In this document: piece after piece, positions 47,912 to 57,010 of the stretch
How the letters are laid out: the number at the start of each line of letters is the position of its first letter
How positions within the stretch are numbered: the stretch's first letter is position 1
Assembly: GCA_002723155.1 (NCBI GenBank)
Contig: PBNO01000008.1
Location: 1 to 64,000, forward strand
Source of the DNA: Ponticaulis sp.
GTDB taxonomy: Bacteria; Pseudomonadota; Alphaproteobacteria; Caulobacterales; Hyphomonadaceae
Length of the DNA: 64,000 nt
Direction of reading: 5' to 3'
Notes under the pieces: model-generated
Databases searched by the model: none
What the model saw: the letters and a program-made list of their open reading frames with translations, nothing else
What the model was told of the DNA's origin: nothing
Made by a program: the position numbers and the translations under genes

Positions 47912-50353
47912 TTACTCCACCAGTTCGAGCGTCTTGAATTCGTGCGCATCGACTTTTCCTGATGCGCGCTCAGCCCAAGGGTCGTCCTGTGAGAATTGCT
48001 GTGCGTATTTGAAGCGCTCGAAGAGAGCTTTACGGTTTTCCTCGTCATCGACGATGAGCTCATGGACTTTTTCTGCGCCGCCAATTCGGGCCGCCCATTT
48101 ATAGATGCGCTCAAGGTAGAAGCCCTGTTCGCGATAGGCCTGCAAAACAGCAGCGCACATCTCGATGGCTTCTTCTTCGGTCGTGACGGTCGTCAGGTGA
48201 TCGGTTGCCCGGACTTCCATACCTGCGGCGCCCGCAATATGAATCTGATAGCCGGAATCCACGCAGACGACGCCAATATCCTTGCAGGTGGCCTCCGCAC
48301 AGTTGCGTGGGCAGCCTGATACAGCGAGCTTCACTTTGTGCGGCGTCCAGGAGCCCCACATCAGCTTTTCCAGCTTGATGCCAAGGCCCGTAGAATCCTG
48401 CGTACCAACACGGCACCATTCAGACCCAACGCAAGTTTTCACCGTGCGAAGCGATTTGCCATATGCGTGTCCTGAGACCATGCCCGCGGCATTGAGATCT
48501 GCCCAGACGCCCGGAAGGTCTTCCTTCTTCACGCCGAGCATGTCGATGCGCTGACCACCCGTATATTTGACCATTGGAATGTCATACTTATCGACTACGT
48601 CCGCCACAGCGCGGAGTTCTGCTGCGGTCGTCACGCCGCCCCAGGCACGAGGTACGACGGAATAGGTGCCGTCTTTCTGGATGTTGGCGTGCACCCGTTC
48701 GTTAATGAAGCGGGACTGGTTGTCGTCGACATATTCTCCCGGCCAGCTGGCGAGCAGATAGAAGTTGAGTGCAGGTCGACACTTTGCGCAGCCGCAAGAC
48801 GTCTTCCAGCCAAGTTCCTGCATGACGGCAGGAATAGATTTCAGTTCTTTAGCGATGATCAGACGACGGACTTCGTCATGCCCGAACTCCGTACAGTCGC
48901 AGACAGTCTTTTTAGCGGAGGCGTCAAATGCATCGCCAAGCTTCAGGGCGAGGAGGCTTTCGACGAGACCTGTACAGGTGCCGCACGAAGATGAGGCTTT
49001 CGTGCATTGGCGAACACCCTGCAGATCGGTCAGTTCGTTTTTATCAATGGCGTTGAGAATCTGCCCTTTGGAGATGCCGTTACAACCGCAGATCTCTGCC
49101 TCATCCGGCAAGGCTGCAACAGCCGCCATAGGGTCCAGGGGGGACCCTCCAGCGAAGTTCTGTCCGAAGATAAGCGTAGCGCGCTCATCTGCGTCGATTT
49201 CTTCGCCTTTTTTGATTTTATCGAAGAACCAGGCTCCGTCCGCGGTCTCGCCATACAGGACCGCGCCGATGAGGCGGTTGTCCTGGAGTACGAGGCGTTT
49301 GTAGATCCCTTGAGCCGGATCGCGGAAGACGATTTCGTCGCGGCCTTCGCCATCTGCGAAGTCGCCCGCTGAAAACAGGTCGACGCCTGTGACTTTCAGC
49401 TTGGTAGACGTCTCAGCGTGAGCAAATGCAGCTTCTGCATCGTTGGTCAGGGCGCGGGCGCAAATGCGAGCTTGTTCGTACAGCGGAGCAACAAGGCCGT
49501 AGCAATTGCCTTCAAACTCAACGCATTCGCCTACTGAATAAATGTCAGGATCGGATGTTCGCATCTGGCAATCGACTAGAATCCCGCGATTGACGTCGAG
49601 ACCTGCGTCCTTGGCCAGTTGAGCGCTTGGACGGATGCCCACAGCCATCACAACAATGCTTGCGTCGATCTCTGTGCCGTCTTCAAGACGCACGCCCTCG
49701 ACTTTTCCATCGCCGTAGATTTCTTTCGTATTGGCTCCCGTCCGGATGTCGATACCGCGACCGGAGAGTTCCTTCTCTAGGAGATAACCAGCGGCTGGAT
49801 CGAGCTGACGCTCCATGAGCGTTGGCATCAGGTGGATGACTGTCACGTCCATTCCACGAAGCTTGAGCCCAGCTGCAGCTTCAAGACCGAGCAGGCCTCC
49901 GCCGATCACGACGGCTCGTCCGCCTTTTGCTGCTGCGTTCAGCATCTTGTTCACGTCATCAAGGTCGCGATATGCGAGCACACCATGCAGATCATGGCCC
50001 GGAACCGGAATGATGAATGGCGTGGAGCCTGTGGCGATTAGAAGGTTGTCATACCCTTCAATCACGCCGCCTTCAGAACGAACGGTTTTGTTCTCGCGGT
50101 CTATCGAAACGACCTTCTCGCCGGCATGTAGTGTGACGTTGTTCGCTTCATACCAGGCTTCGTCATGGATGATGATATCTTCGTATGTGCTCTCCCCGGA
50201 GAGGACAGGTGACAACATGATCCTGTTATAGTTCACACGCGGCTCGGCGTTGAAAATGGTTACGTCGAACTGGTCTGGCGAGCTTTCGAACAGAGTTTCC
50301 AGAACTCTGCCCGGCGCCATTCCGTTACCAACGACGACAAGTTTCTTAGTCAT
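47912..50353 (-). CDS. nirB: NADH-dependent nitrite reductase large subunit
   Basis: 813 residues. The N-terminal FAD/NAD oxidoreductase part starts LVVVGNGMAPGRVLETL and has a NAD site VVIGGGLLGLEAAAGL. Two BFD-like iron-sulfur segments follow (CGCNGISKGQILNAI..SSCGTCTGLVES and CDCTEFGHDEV..CGCAKCRP). The siroheme/[4Fe-4S] domain has its Cys ligands in KTCVGSEWCRVG and SGCPRNCAEATCKD. It reduces nitrite to ammonium by six electrons. It overlaps the upstream globin gene by one base (TGATG), so translation is coupled. Confidence 0.97.
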   Translation of the reverse strand: MTKKLVVVGNGMAPGRVLETLFESSPDQFDVTIFNAEPRVNYNRIMLSPVLSGESTYEDIIIHDEAWYEANNVTLHAGEKVVSIDRENKTVRSEGGVIEGYDNLLIATGSTPFIIPVPGHDLHGVLAYRDLDDVNKMLNAAAKGGRAVVIGGGLLGLEAAAGLKLRGMDVTVIHLMPTLMERQLDPAAGYLLEKELSGRGIDIRTGANTKEIYGDGKVEGVRLEDGTEIDASIVVMAVGIRPSAQLAKDAGLDVNRGILVDCQMRTSDPDIYSVGECVEFEGNCYGLVAPLYEQARICARALTNDAEAAFAHAETSTKLKVTGVDLFSAGDFADGEGRDEIVFRDPAQGIYKRLVLQDNRLIGAVLYGETADGAWFFDKIKKGEEIDADERATLIFGQNFAGGSPLDPMAAVAALPDEAEICGCNGISKGQILNAIDKNELTDLQGVRQCTKASSSCGTCTGLVESLLALKLGDAFDASAKKTVCDCTEFGHDEVRRLIIAKELKSIPAVMQELGWKTSCGCAKCRPALNFYLLASWPGEYVDDNQSRFINERVHANIQKDGTYSVVPRAWGGVTTAAELRAVADVVDKYDIPMVKYTGGQRIDMLGVKKEDLPGVWADLNAAGMVSGHAYGKSLRTVKTCVGSEWCRVGTQDSTGLGIKLEKLMWGSWTPHKVKLAVSGCPRNCAEATCKDIGVVCVDSGYQIHIAGAAGMEVRATDHLTTVTTEEEAIEMCAAVLQAYREQGFYLERIYKWAARIGGAEKVHELIVDDEENRKALFERFKYAQQFSQDDPWAERASGKVDAHEFKTLELVE

Positions 50354-50772
50354 CAGACGGGCTCCCCCGTATAGGCTGCGTTGATCATTGTTGATGCGAC
50401 AATTTTATAGGTCTCGGTCCATGCCTCTGCGGTCTCCGGCGTCCAGCTTTCTCCAAGGCCTTGCTCAAGTGTCCAAAGAAGCGCTGCGCCGACCTTGTCG
50501 TAATGCTCGGCTTTAACGCCGTAAGGTACGTGACCAATGGCGAGCTTTTCGAGCACCGGTACCAACTTCGGGAGGTCGGTGAGGCTCTGAACGGCTACGT
50601 TAAGCGTGGCCATAAGTTTTTTGCCCTGGTCCTTCATGTCGCCCTTGAAGAGCGGCCTTACTTCAGGAGCGATCTCAAAGAGGCGTCCATAGAAGAGTTC
50701 TGCCGCTGTTTCCGATATCGGAACGACTTTTGCGAAGCTCGTTTGAACGAGATTGATCTGATCGTTGTTCAT
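50353..50772 (-). CDS. Single-domain globin
   Basis: 140 residues with the flavohemoglobin/Vitreoscilla-type globin fold. The proximal heme His lies in AIGHVPYGVKAEHYDKVG. There is no reductase domain. Inside the nitrate operon, between the ABC ATPase and nirB (one-base overlap with nirB), it most likely protects against nitric oxide formed from nitrite, or delivers electrons or oxygen relief; single-domain globins occur in some other nas operons. The start is the MNNDQ Met at 50772 with GAGAGG upstream, not the Met five residues earlier. Confidence 0.88.
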   Translation of the reverse strand: MNNDQINLVQTSFAKVVPISETAAELFYGRLFEIAPEVRPLFKGDMKDQGKKLMATLNVAVQSLTDLPKLVPVLEKLAIGHVPYGVKAEHYDKVGAALLWTLEQGLGESWTPETAEAWTETYKIVASTMINAAYTGEPV

Positions 50773-50783
50773 ATCTGGGCCTC

Positions 50784-52499
50784 TCAAGCTGCTTCATCTG
50801 CGGTTTCAGAAACAGGAGCTTCCTCACCCGGAGGCGTTGGGTTTGCGCCGCCTTCATACTCTTCCAGGAAGCTCAGGACCTGTTCGCGATAAGTGTAATA
50901 GTCCGGATGCTCCAAAAGGGCTTTGCGCGTACGAGGGCGTGGTAGATCGACCTCCAGCACCTTGCCAATGCGTGCGTTTGGTCCGTTGGTCATCATGATG
51001 ATGCGGTCAGACAGAAGAATGGCTTCGTCCACATCGTGCGTGACGCACATCGCGGTGACCTGCGTGCGTTGCCAGACCTCCATCAGAACTTCCTGAAGTT
51101 CCCATCGTGTCAGGCTGTCCAGCATGCCGAATGGTTCGTCGAGAAGGAGAAGCTTTGGGGACAGAGCAAAAGCCCGCGCAATACCGACGCGTTGGCGCAT
51201 GCCGTTGGACATATCTGCACCAAGCTTATCCATCGCATCACCAAGGCCTACCTTGGACAGATAGTATTCAACGACTTGCTCTCGTTCGGCCTGTGTTGCG
51301 TCCGGGTAAACACGGTCTACGCCGACTGCTACGTTCTGCTTAGCTGTGAGCCATGGGAAAAGGGAAGGTGCCTGAAACACCACGGCGCGGTCAGGGCCCG
51401 CTGCAGACACCTCTTTATTGTCGAGGATAATACCGCCACGAGAGACTTCGTTCAGTCCGGCAGTCATCGTCAGAACTGTAGATTTTCCGCAGCCAGAGTG
51501 ACCAATGACCGAGACGAACTCACCTTTTTTGATCTTGATATCGAAGCCGTCAACGACCGTGAGCGGACCTTTAGGTGTCGGATAAACTTTATCCACCTGC
51601 GAATACTCAAGGAAGCGGTGCTCCGCGACACCAGACGTCTGAGCCGCTTTGGTGTAAGCCTTCGGTTTGCCGAAAGTGATGGGTGTGACGGCTGGAAGCG
51701 GACGTTCGATTTCCGCGCGCTTTTTGGCGACGCCGACATCCATCAGATAGGCGGTCACGTCACGACGAAGTGTTTTGAACGCGTCATTATGGTTCATCTC
51801 TGTTCGGTCGCGCGGACGTGGCAGATCAACTTTAAAAGACGGTCCAAAAGTTGCGTCAGGGCCCGGATTGAGCGGAATAATCCGGTCTGCAAGGAGGATA
51901 GCTTCGTCCACATCATTCGTGATCAGAACAACGGTCTTCTTGTCATTCGACCAGATGTCCGTGATCTCGTCCTGAAGGTTTGCACGTGTCAATGCGTCGA
52001 GCGCTGACAGAGGCTCGTCCAGAAGCAGTACCTTTGGGTCCATTGCCAGAGACCGGGCAACCGCAACACGCTGACGCATGCCGCCTGACAGTTCTGCCGG
52101 ACGTCGGTCTTTCGCGTGACCGAGGCTGACCATCTCGATGTACTTGTCTGCGCGAGCGGCGCGGTCTTTCTTGCTTTCCTTCGGGAAAACGCTGTCCACA
52201 GCCAGTTGAACATTCTCACGAACGGTCATCCAGGGCATGAGCGAGTAGCTTTGAAAGCAAACCGCTCGTTCAGGACCGGGGCCCTCTACAGGCTTGCCGT
52301 CGAAAAGCACCTCACCAGTGTCAGGAAAGTCGAGACCTGACATCAGGTTGATGAGCGTGCTCTTGCCGGAGCCAGAGAAGCCAACAATCGCAACGAATTC
52401 ACCGTCTTCAACGTCGAGGCTGATGTTGTTGAGGATGTTGACCTTGTCGAGGCCTTCTCCAAACCCTTTGGAGACGTTTTTCAGCTCAATGATAGGCAT
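50784..52499 (-). CDS. Nitrate ABC transporter ATPase, two fused ATP-binding domains
   Basis: 571 residues with two complete ABC modules in one chain, equivalent to NrtC and NrtD fused. Domain 1 (about 1-260): Walker [10 protein letters not shown], signature [15 protein letters not shown], Walker [13 protein letters not shown]. Domain 2 (about 310-560): Walker [10 protein letters not shown], Walker [13 protein letters not shown], but the signature reads [15 protein letters not shown] instead of LSGG. The C-terminus ends in an acidic tail. It powers nitrate/nitrite import with NrtB and NrtA. Fifteen bases after nrtB. Confidence 0.93.
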   Translation of the reverse strand: MPIIELKNVSKGFGEGLDKVNILNNISLDVEDGEFVAIVGFSGSGKSTLINLMSGLDFPDTGEVLFDGKPVEGPGPERAVCFQSYSLMPWMTVRENVQLAVDSVFPKESKKDRAARADKYIEMVSLGHAKDRRPAELSGGMRQRVAVARSLAMDPKVLLLDEPLSALDALTRANLQDEITDIWSNDKKTVVLITNDVDEAILLADRIIPLNPGPDATFGPSFKVDLPRPRDRTEMNHNDAFKTLRRDVTAYLMDVGVAKKRAEIERPLPAVTPITFGKPKAYTKAAQTSGVAEHRFLEYSQVDKVYPTPKGPLTVVDGFDIKIKKGEFVSVIGHSGCGKSTVLTMTAGLNEVSRGGIILDNKEVSAAGPDRAVVFQAPSLFPWLTAKQNVAVGVDRVYPDATQAEREQVVEYYLSKVGLGDAMDKLGADMSNGMRQRVGIARAFALSPKLLLLDEPFGMLDSLTRWELQEVLMEVWQRTQVTAMCVTHDVDEAILLSDRIIMMTNGPNARIGKVLEVDLPRPRTRKALLEHPDYYTYREQVLSFLEEYEGGANPTPPGEEAPVSETADEAA

Positions 52500-52514
52500 A
52501 TCGTCTCCTCCAGA

Positions 52515-53633
52515 TTAGCGGTTTACAGAGTGGGTGAACATGGTCTGCAGAGCGACCATGACGCGATCGAGCAGGAAGCCGATTATGCCGATAGTCAGAA
52601 CTGCGACGATGATTTTCGCCAGAGAGTTTGAAGAACCGTTCTGGAATTCGTCCCAGACGAACTTTCCGAGCCCCGGGTTCTGAGCAAGCATCTCAGCGGC
52701 GATGAGAACCATCCAGCCCACACCCAGCGACAGGCGCATGCCAGTAAAGATGAGTGGAAGCGCAGATGGTAGGACGAGCTTCGTGACTTTGGTATAAGGC
52801 GTGAGCTTTAGAACCTTGCCGACATTGACCAGATCCTTGTCGACTGTCGCAACGCCGAGCGCTGTGTTGATGAGCGTTGGCCAGAGCGAACAAAGTGTCA
52901 CGGTGATTGCCGATGTCAGGAAGGACTTAGAGATCCCTGAATCTGTCGCTACCGTTGCGGAGACAACCATTGTTACAATCGGCAGCCAGGCGAGTGGTGA
53001 AACCGGCTTGAAGATCTGGATCAACGGGTTGAACGCGGCATTCATGCTTGGAGACATGCCCATGATGATGCCTAGCGGCGCTGCGATCAGTGTCGCGAGG
53101 AAGAAGCCGAAGAACACAGTTTTCAGGCTCGTCCAGATTTGCTGGTAATAGGTCGGACGTCCGGTGTAGCCGGCATCTGACACATCTCCCGGACGGCCAG
53201 CATCAATCAGTGCCTGATTGCGCGCTGCAAGGCGTTCGTAGAATGCATCACGACGCTCCATTTCCTGCGCATGGTCTGCATTTAGAACCTGAGCCTGTTC
53301 CCAGACCTGCGCTGGTCCCGGGATTGCGCCAAGCGAAGTGTTTACCTGTGGTGCAAGCTGGGCCCAAGCGAACAGAAAGACCAGAATAGCGACAATCGGT
53401 ATGCCAAGGCGTTGCCAGATAAGGCTTAGATTGCGTTTCGGGCTATCTCCGGCAGCCATCATCAGAATTGGTGTGACCCATGACAGAGCAAATACATCGA
53501 GAAATTTCGATGATTTGTTGATCAAGGAGAATACACGCTCCTGTTTAGCCGCTTTAACGCTCGCGGCATCCTGTTCTGTAGTGGCCTCGGAAGTGTTCTC
53601 GTTGGCCGTTTGAGCAGCAAGAGTGGCAGTCAT
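52515..53633 (-). CDS. nrtB: Nitrate ABC transporter permease
   Basis: 372 residues: cytoplasmic N-terminus of about 70 residues, then membrane segments near 75-95 and a periplasmic insertion of about 80 residues (GPAQVWEQAQVLNADHAQEM onward) before the BPD-type transport domain. The ATPase-coupling EAA-like loop is in LPSALPLIFTGMRLSLGVG. I start at the ATG at 53633, nine bases after AAAGGA; the frame extends to 53756 only through the nrtA tail. It forms the import channel with the fused ATPase. Confidence 0.92.
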   Translation of the reverse strand: MTATLAAQTANENTSEATTEQDAASVKAAKQERVFSLINKSSKFLDVFALSWVTPILMMAAGDSPKRNLSLIWQRLGIPIVAILVFLFAWAQLAPQVNTSLGAIPGPAQVWEQAQVLNADHAQEMERRDAFYERLAARNQALIDAGRPGDVSDAGYTGRPTYYQQIWTSLKTVFFGFFLATLIAAPLGIIMGMSPSMNAAFNPLIQIFKPVSPLAWLPIVTMVVSATVATDSGISKSFLTSAITVTLCSLWPTLINTALGVATVDKDLVNVGKVLKLTPYTKVTKLVLPSALPLIFTGMRLSLGVGWMVLIAAEMLAQNPGLGKFVWDEFQNGSSNSLAKIIVAVLTIGIIGFLLDRVMVALQTMFTHSVNR

Positions 53634-53661
53634 TGTTCTGGTCCTTTCAAGGAAGAAAAGA

Positions 53662-53715
53662 AAGGGCGGCGCGCCTGGGTGCGAGGAGTTCGGGGAAAGG
53701 CACCGCACCGCCCTT
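53662..53715 (-). terminator. Hairpin between nrtA and nrtB
   Basis: On the minus strand AAGGGCGG pairs with CCGCCCTT across a structured loop with an additional GGTGCG/CGCACC pairing option, followed by TCTTTTCTT. It starts just after the nrtA stop in an 88-base gap. It probably acts as a partial terminator or 3' stabiliser giving more binding protein than permease, as in many ABC operons. Confidence 0.55.
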
Positions 53716-53721
53716 GAGTTC

Positions 53722-55182
53722 TTATTGGACGACTTCTCCGCCCTGAACGGTTTCACCGTCTTTCAGGCCGATTTCGAGCGTTTCGAGGTATGCGTTTGGC
53801 TGACGTCCATCGAAGGTGAGGCCATCAATGAATTCTGACTGCGGCTCCCGATATCCATCGGTATCCCATGGGAAATCTGCTTCGCTTGCGAGACCGTCAT
53901 CGACCAGTGAGCGTGCAGCTTCGAGATAGATGTCAGAGCGATAAACGCTGCGTGCGACATCATCATACCAGTCGTCAGGCTGACTTTCGGCAATCTGCCC
54001 CCAGCGACGCATTTGTGTGAGGTACCAGACCGCATCAGAATAGTACGGGTATGTCGCGTTATAGCGGAAGAATACGTTGAAATCAGGCACTTCGCGTACA
54101 TCGCCGGCTTCATATTCGAAGGTTCCGGTCATGGATGCGGCGATCACATCACGGTCGGCGCCGACGTATTCAGAGCGGGAAAGAATATCCACGGCTTCCT
54201 CGCGGTTCGCATTGTCGTTTTCGTCGAGCCACATTGCTGCGCGGATGAGAGCGCGTGTGATGGCTTGCGTTGTAACCGGGTTTTCTTCAGCAAACTCTGC
54301 CGTGATACCGAAGACTTTCTCCGGGTTGTTGCGCCAGATTTCATAGTCTGTGATGACCGGCACGCCGATGCCCATAGATACAGCCTGCTGGTTCCAAGGC
54401 TCGCCTACGCAGTAGCCGTAGATCGTGCCCGCTTCGAGCGTCGCTGGCATCTGTGGTGGAGGCGTTACAGAGAGAAGCGCGTCTGCCATGATCTGACCGG
54501 AAACATCGTCCGGAGAATAATAGCCCGGGTGGATGCCGCCGGACGCCAGCCAGTAACGAAGCTCGTAATTGTGTGTGGAGACCGGGAAGACCATGCCCAT
54601 ATTGAACGGACGACCTTCTTCCTGGAACTGCTCAACGACAGGCGCCAGAGCTTCAGCGCTGATCGGGTGTACCGGGCGACCATCATCCATGCTCGGAATA
54701 TTCGGACGCATCATGTCCCAGACTTCGTTGGAAACGGTGATGCCGTTGCCGTTCAGGTCCATAGAGAAGGGCGTAACAATGTGAGCTTCTGTGCCGTAGC
54801 CGATTGTTGCGGCAAGCGGCTGACCAGCGAGCATATGCGCACCGTCGAGTTCGCCATCGATCACGCGGTCGAGGAGAACTTTCCAGTTCGCCTGGGCTTC
54901 AAGCGTTACGAAGAGGCCTTCGTCTTCAAAATAGCCATTCTCGTAAGCGATCGCGAGCGGGGCCATGTCAGTGAGCTTGATAAAGCCAAAAGTCAGCTCA
55001 GTGACTTCGAGCCCTTCCATGGGAATGATGATAGGGGCTGCGTCTGTTGTTGCAGGTGCCGCGCTTGTGGTCGGTTCGGAGCCGGAGCCGCCGCAGCCTG
55101 CGACAGCGAGTGTGCAGATTGCAACAAAGACAGAAACAAAACCGCGTTTGGAGACATCGTTGTTCAGGAAAGAGAGTGTCAT
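53722..55182 (-). CDS. nrtA: Nitrate-binding lipoprotein of the ABC transporter
   Basis: 486 residues. Signal peptide with lipobox LAVAGC, so Cys30 is the lipidated residue anchoring the protein in the periplasm. A Ser/Ala/Thr-rich linker follows and then the NrtA-type binding domain ([37 protein letters not shown]). It captures nitrate for NrtB. First gene of the eight-gene minus-strand operon nrtA-nrtB-nrtCD-globin-nirB-nirD-nasA-cobA, preceded by a structured leader. Related throughout to the cytoplasmic sensor NasS at 42784. Confidence 0.95.
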   Translation of the reverse strand: MTLSFLNNDVSKRGFVSVFVAICTLAVAGCGGSGSEPTTSAAPATTDAAPIIIPMEGLEVTELTFGFIKLTDMAPLAIAYENGYFEDEGLFVTLEAQANWKVLLDRVIDGELDGAHMLAGQPLAATIGYGTEAHIVTPFSMDLNGNGITVSNEVWDMMRPNIPSMDDGRPVHPISAEALAPVVEQFQEEGRPFNMGMVFPVSTHNYELRYWLASGGIHPGYYSPDDVSGQIMADALLSVTPPPQMPATLEAGTIYGYCVGEPWNQQAVSMGIGVPVITDYEIWRNNPEKVFGITAEFAEENPVTTQAITRALIRAAMWLDENDNANREEAVDILSRSEYVGADRDVIAASMTGTFEYEAGDVREVPDFNVFFRYNATYPYYSDAVWYLTQMRRWGQIAESQPDDWYDDVARSVYRSDIYLEAARSLVDDGLASEADFPWDTDGYREPQSEFIDGLTFDGRQPNAYLETLEIGLKDGETVQGGEVVQ

Positions 55183-55206
55183 AATTACCCGCCGTGCTGG
55201 TCAGAA

Positions 55207-55328
55207 CCGGATAGTTGGCTCTGGTTGAAACTTTTGTTGGACCGTTATCCGGCGCACTTGGCGCTATCCTGATAAGGTCGCTCAAAAGCCCATCGGCGGA
55301 CGTTTGAAACCTATGACTACTTCGTCAT
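55207..55328 (-). promoter_or_regulatory. Structured leader RNA of the nrtA operon, putative NasT target
   Basis: Read on the minus strand: hairpin 1 ATGAC-GAAGTA-GTCAT (55313-55328), then hairpin 2 with stem TCAAA/TTTGA continuing into GTCC-GCCGAT-GGGC (55282-55307). Both loops have six bases with G at positions 1 and 4. Next comes GACC-TTATC pairing with GATAA-C-GGTC (55240-55279). The 3' arm of that stem can instead pair with a later TATCCGG (55207-55213), so two folds exclude each other. No U-run follows, so control may be by termination elsewhere or by translation. A TATGAT -10 candidate is at 55347-55352. Confidence 0.55.
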
Positions 55329-55352
55329 GTCTAACCGAATACTGGAATCATA

Positions 55353-55689
55353 TTCGACATTCAAACCAATAATTTTGAACCTGCGCGGTCATGCGGAGCT
55401 TTGATTAATTTCCGTGCAGAGATGTGTCGGATCTGATCGTCGAGCGTGCTGAGGGGGATGGTTTGGCGCTGATGAGCGCAAAACAAGGGGGCGTCGTTCG
55501 GCGAAAGCCAGAGCTGGCTTGTTATCTATAGTGACGAACTGAAGGGGGTGATAAGGGCTGGCGGAGAGGAAGTCCGTATAACTTTGGTTTGCGGGCATCC
55601 GTGAAAGTTCATAAAGAACAATAAGAACAGCGTATTATTGATATTTCTGTTCGCGTGCGTTCATTCTCTATCGCCCAAAACCGCGATTT
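55353..55689 (+). other. Upstream region of the integrase without recognised gene
   Basis: About 340 bases between the nrtA promoter area and the integrase inverted repeat. No tRNA or tmRNA 3' end that would mark an attachment site was recognised. GAAC/GTTC words recur (55605-55665) but with 5- or 6-base spacing, not the 7 of a LexA box. No ORF is convincing. Confidence 0.3.
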
Positions 55690-55731
55690 ATGGCTTACTC
55701 TATGGCATACCCTGAAGCGAGAGTAAGCCAT
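55690..55731 (+). repeat. 12-bp inverted repeat overlapping the integrase start codon
   Basis: Perfect arms ATGGCTTACTCT (55690-55701) and AGAGTAAGCCAT (55720-55731) separated by 18 bases. The right arm contains the GAGAG ribosome-site region and the first two bases of the integrase ATG. In RNA it would sequester the start; in DNA it could be an operator or an integrase arm/att-type site. Confidence 0.8.
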
Positions 55732-56935
55732 GCCGGATATCACTTTAAATAAGCTCACGGACGTCAAATGCCGCAAAGCGGGGCAGGGACGTCATTCTGA
55801 TGGCGGTGGCCTATATCTGAATGTGAAGCCGACAGGCGCGAAGAACTGGCTATTTGTCTATCGCTGGGGAGATAAGCGCCCTTCTATAGGCTTTGGTGGT
55901 TATCCTGCCGTCGGGTTGGCGGATGCACGGAAATACGCCGCGCAGTGCCGTGATTGGCTGAACGAAACGCCGCGAAAGGATCCGAAGAAGGCATGGAAAA
56001 CACTTTCTGCGCCCGAGGCGCCGCAAGAGACCTTTGGCCCGTTCGCACTGAAACATATCGAGGCGATTAAGGGTGACTTTCGAAACGCGAAGCACGTCGC
56101 GCAATGGCGTTCCACACTTGAGACCTATGCAGCGCCTCTTTGGCAAATGCCGCTGGATGAAATTGGCGTGGAAGACGTGCTTTCCTGTCTTGAACCGATC
56201 TGGGGTTCTAAGAATGAAACCGCTCGACGCGTAAGGGGGCGAATTGAAGCTGTACTCGAAAGTGCAAGGGTGAGAGGGCTTCGAAACGACCCGAACCCTG
56301 CGTCCTGGAATGGGCAGCTGAAACACGTCCTTGGAAAAAAGCGTCCCGCTGCAAAGCATTTCGCAGCGCTCGAATATGCCTCCATGCCGGAGTTTTGGAA
56401 GTCCTTGTCCGAAAAGCAGTCGATGGGGTCTTTAGCGCTCAGGTTTTTAATCCTAACCGCCGCACGATCCGGAGAGGTGCGTCTTGCGACCTGGAACGAA
56501 ATGGATCTTGAGAAGGGCGTGTGGACTATTCCTGCAGATAGGATGAAGGCGTCTCGCGAACATATCGTGCCGCTCAGCCGAGCTGCGATGGCCATTCTCA
56601 AACATCTGGATCAGGCGAGAACGGGCGACATCGTTTTCCCGGGCGCTCGCCGTGGAACATCCTTGTCGGATATGACGCTCACAAAAGCGCTGCGGGATAT
56701 GAAGGCTGTAAATGGCAAGGGCGAGCCGATAACGGTGCACGGCTTTCGCTCGACATTTTCCGACTGGGCTCGGAATGAAACTCATTTCCCTAGAGAGCTA
56801 ATCGAAGAAAGTTTGGCTCACAGTCTCGGCAAAGTGGAAGCTGCTTATCGACGTGGTGCCGCTATTGAGCGACGCCGCGAGTTGATGGAAGCGTGGCAGA
56901 AACATCTTCAAGAAGGAAGAGGGGCAGAAGCCTAG
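55730..56935 (+). CDS. Tyrosine recombinase, P4-type integrase
   Basis: 401 residues: N-terminal DUF4102 arm-binding domain (residues about 1-85, LNKLTDVKCRKAGQGRHSDG), core-binding domain (about 100-200), catalytic domain with Arg246 (AARSGEVRL), Lys273, His337 and Arg340 (VHGFRSTF), His364 (LAHSLG) and nucleophile Tyr373. All catalytic residues are present, so it is likely active. Such integrases mobilise genomic islands next to tRNA or tmRNA genes, but none is seen here. Its start sits in an inverted repeat. A bidirectional-looking terminator follows. Confidence 0.93.
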   Translation: MPDITLNKLTDVKCRKAGQGRHSDGGGLYLNVKPTGAKNWLFVYRWGDKRPSIGFGGYPAVGLADARKYAAQCRDWLNETPRKDPKKAWKTLSAPEAPQETFGPFALKHIEAIKGDFRNAKHVAQWRSTLETYAAPLWQMPLDEIGVEDVLSCLEPIWGSKNETARRVRGRIEAVLESARVRGLRNDPNPASWNGQLKHVLGKKRPAAKHFAALEYASMPEFWKSLSEKQSMGSLALRFLILTAARSGEVRLATWNEMDLEKGVWTIPADRMKASREHIVPLSRAAMAILKHLDQARTGDIVFPGARRGTSLSDMTLTKALRDMKAVNGKGEPITVHGFRSTFSDWARNETHFPRELIEESLAHSLGKVEAAYRRGAAIERRRELMEAWQKHLQEGRGAEA

Positions 56936-56958
56936 ACAGCATGCGCGAGTTGAAAATA

Positions 56959-56986
56959 AAAACGGACCGGAGAACCGGTCCGTTTT
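56959..56986 (+). terminator. Intrinsic terminator, probably bidirectional
   Basis: Perfect 12-bp stem AAAACGGACCGG with CCGGTCCGTTTT and loop AGAA. It serves the plus-strand integrase and, with its A-run on the other side, the minus-strand lipoprotein gene ending at 57011. Confidence 0.9.
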
Positions 56987-57010
56987 GTCATTTTTACGAA
57001 AAGGCCGGGA

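Noticed and set aside
55605..55665. GAAC-AATAA-GAAC and GTTC-GCGTGC-GTTC upstream of the integrase as LexA boxes
   Set aside because: Spacings are 5 and 6 bases; the alphaproteobacterial operator requires 7, and the true box at 20969 is exact.
55690..55731. Inverted repeat at the integrase start as a transcription terminator
   Set aside because: No T-run follows and the right arm contains the start codon; a regulatory or recombination site is more sensible.
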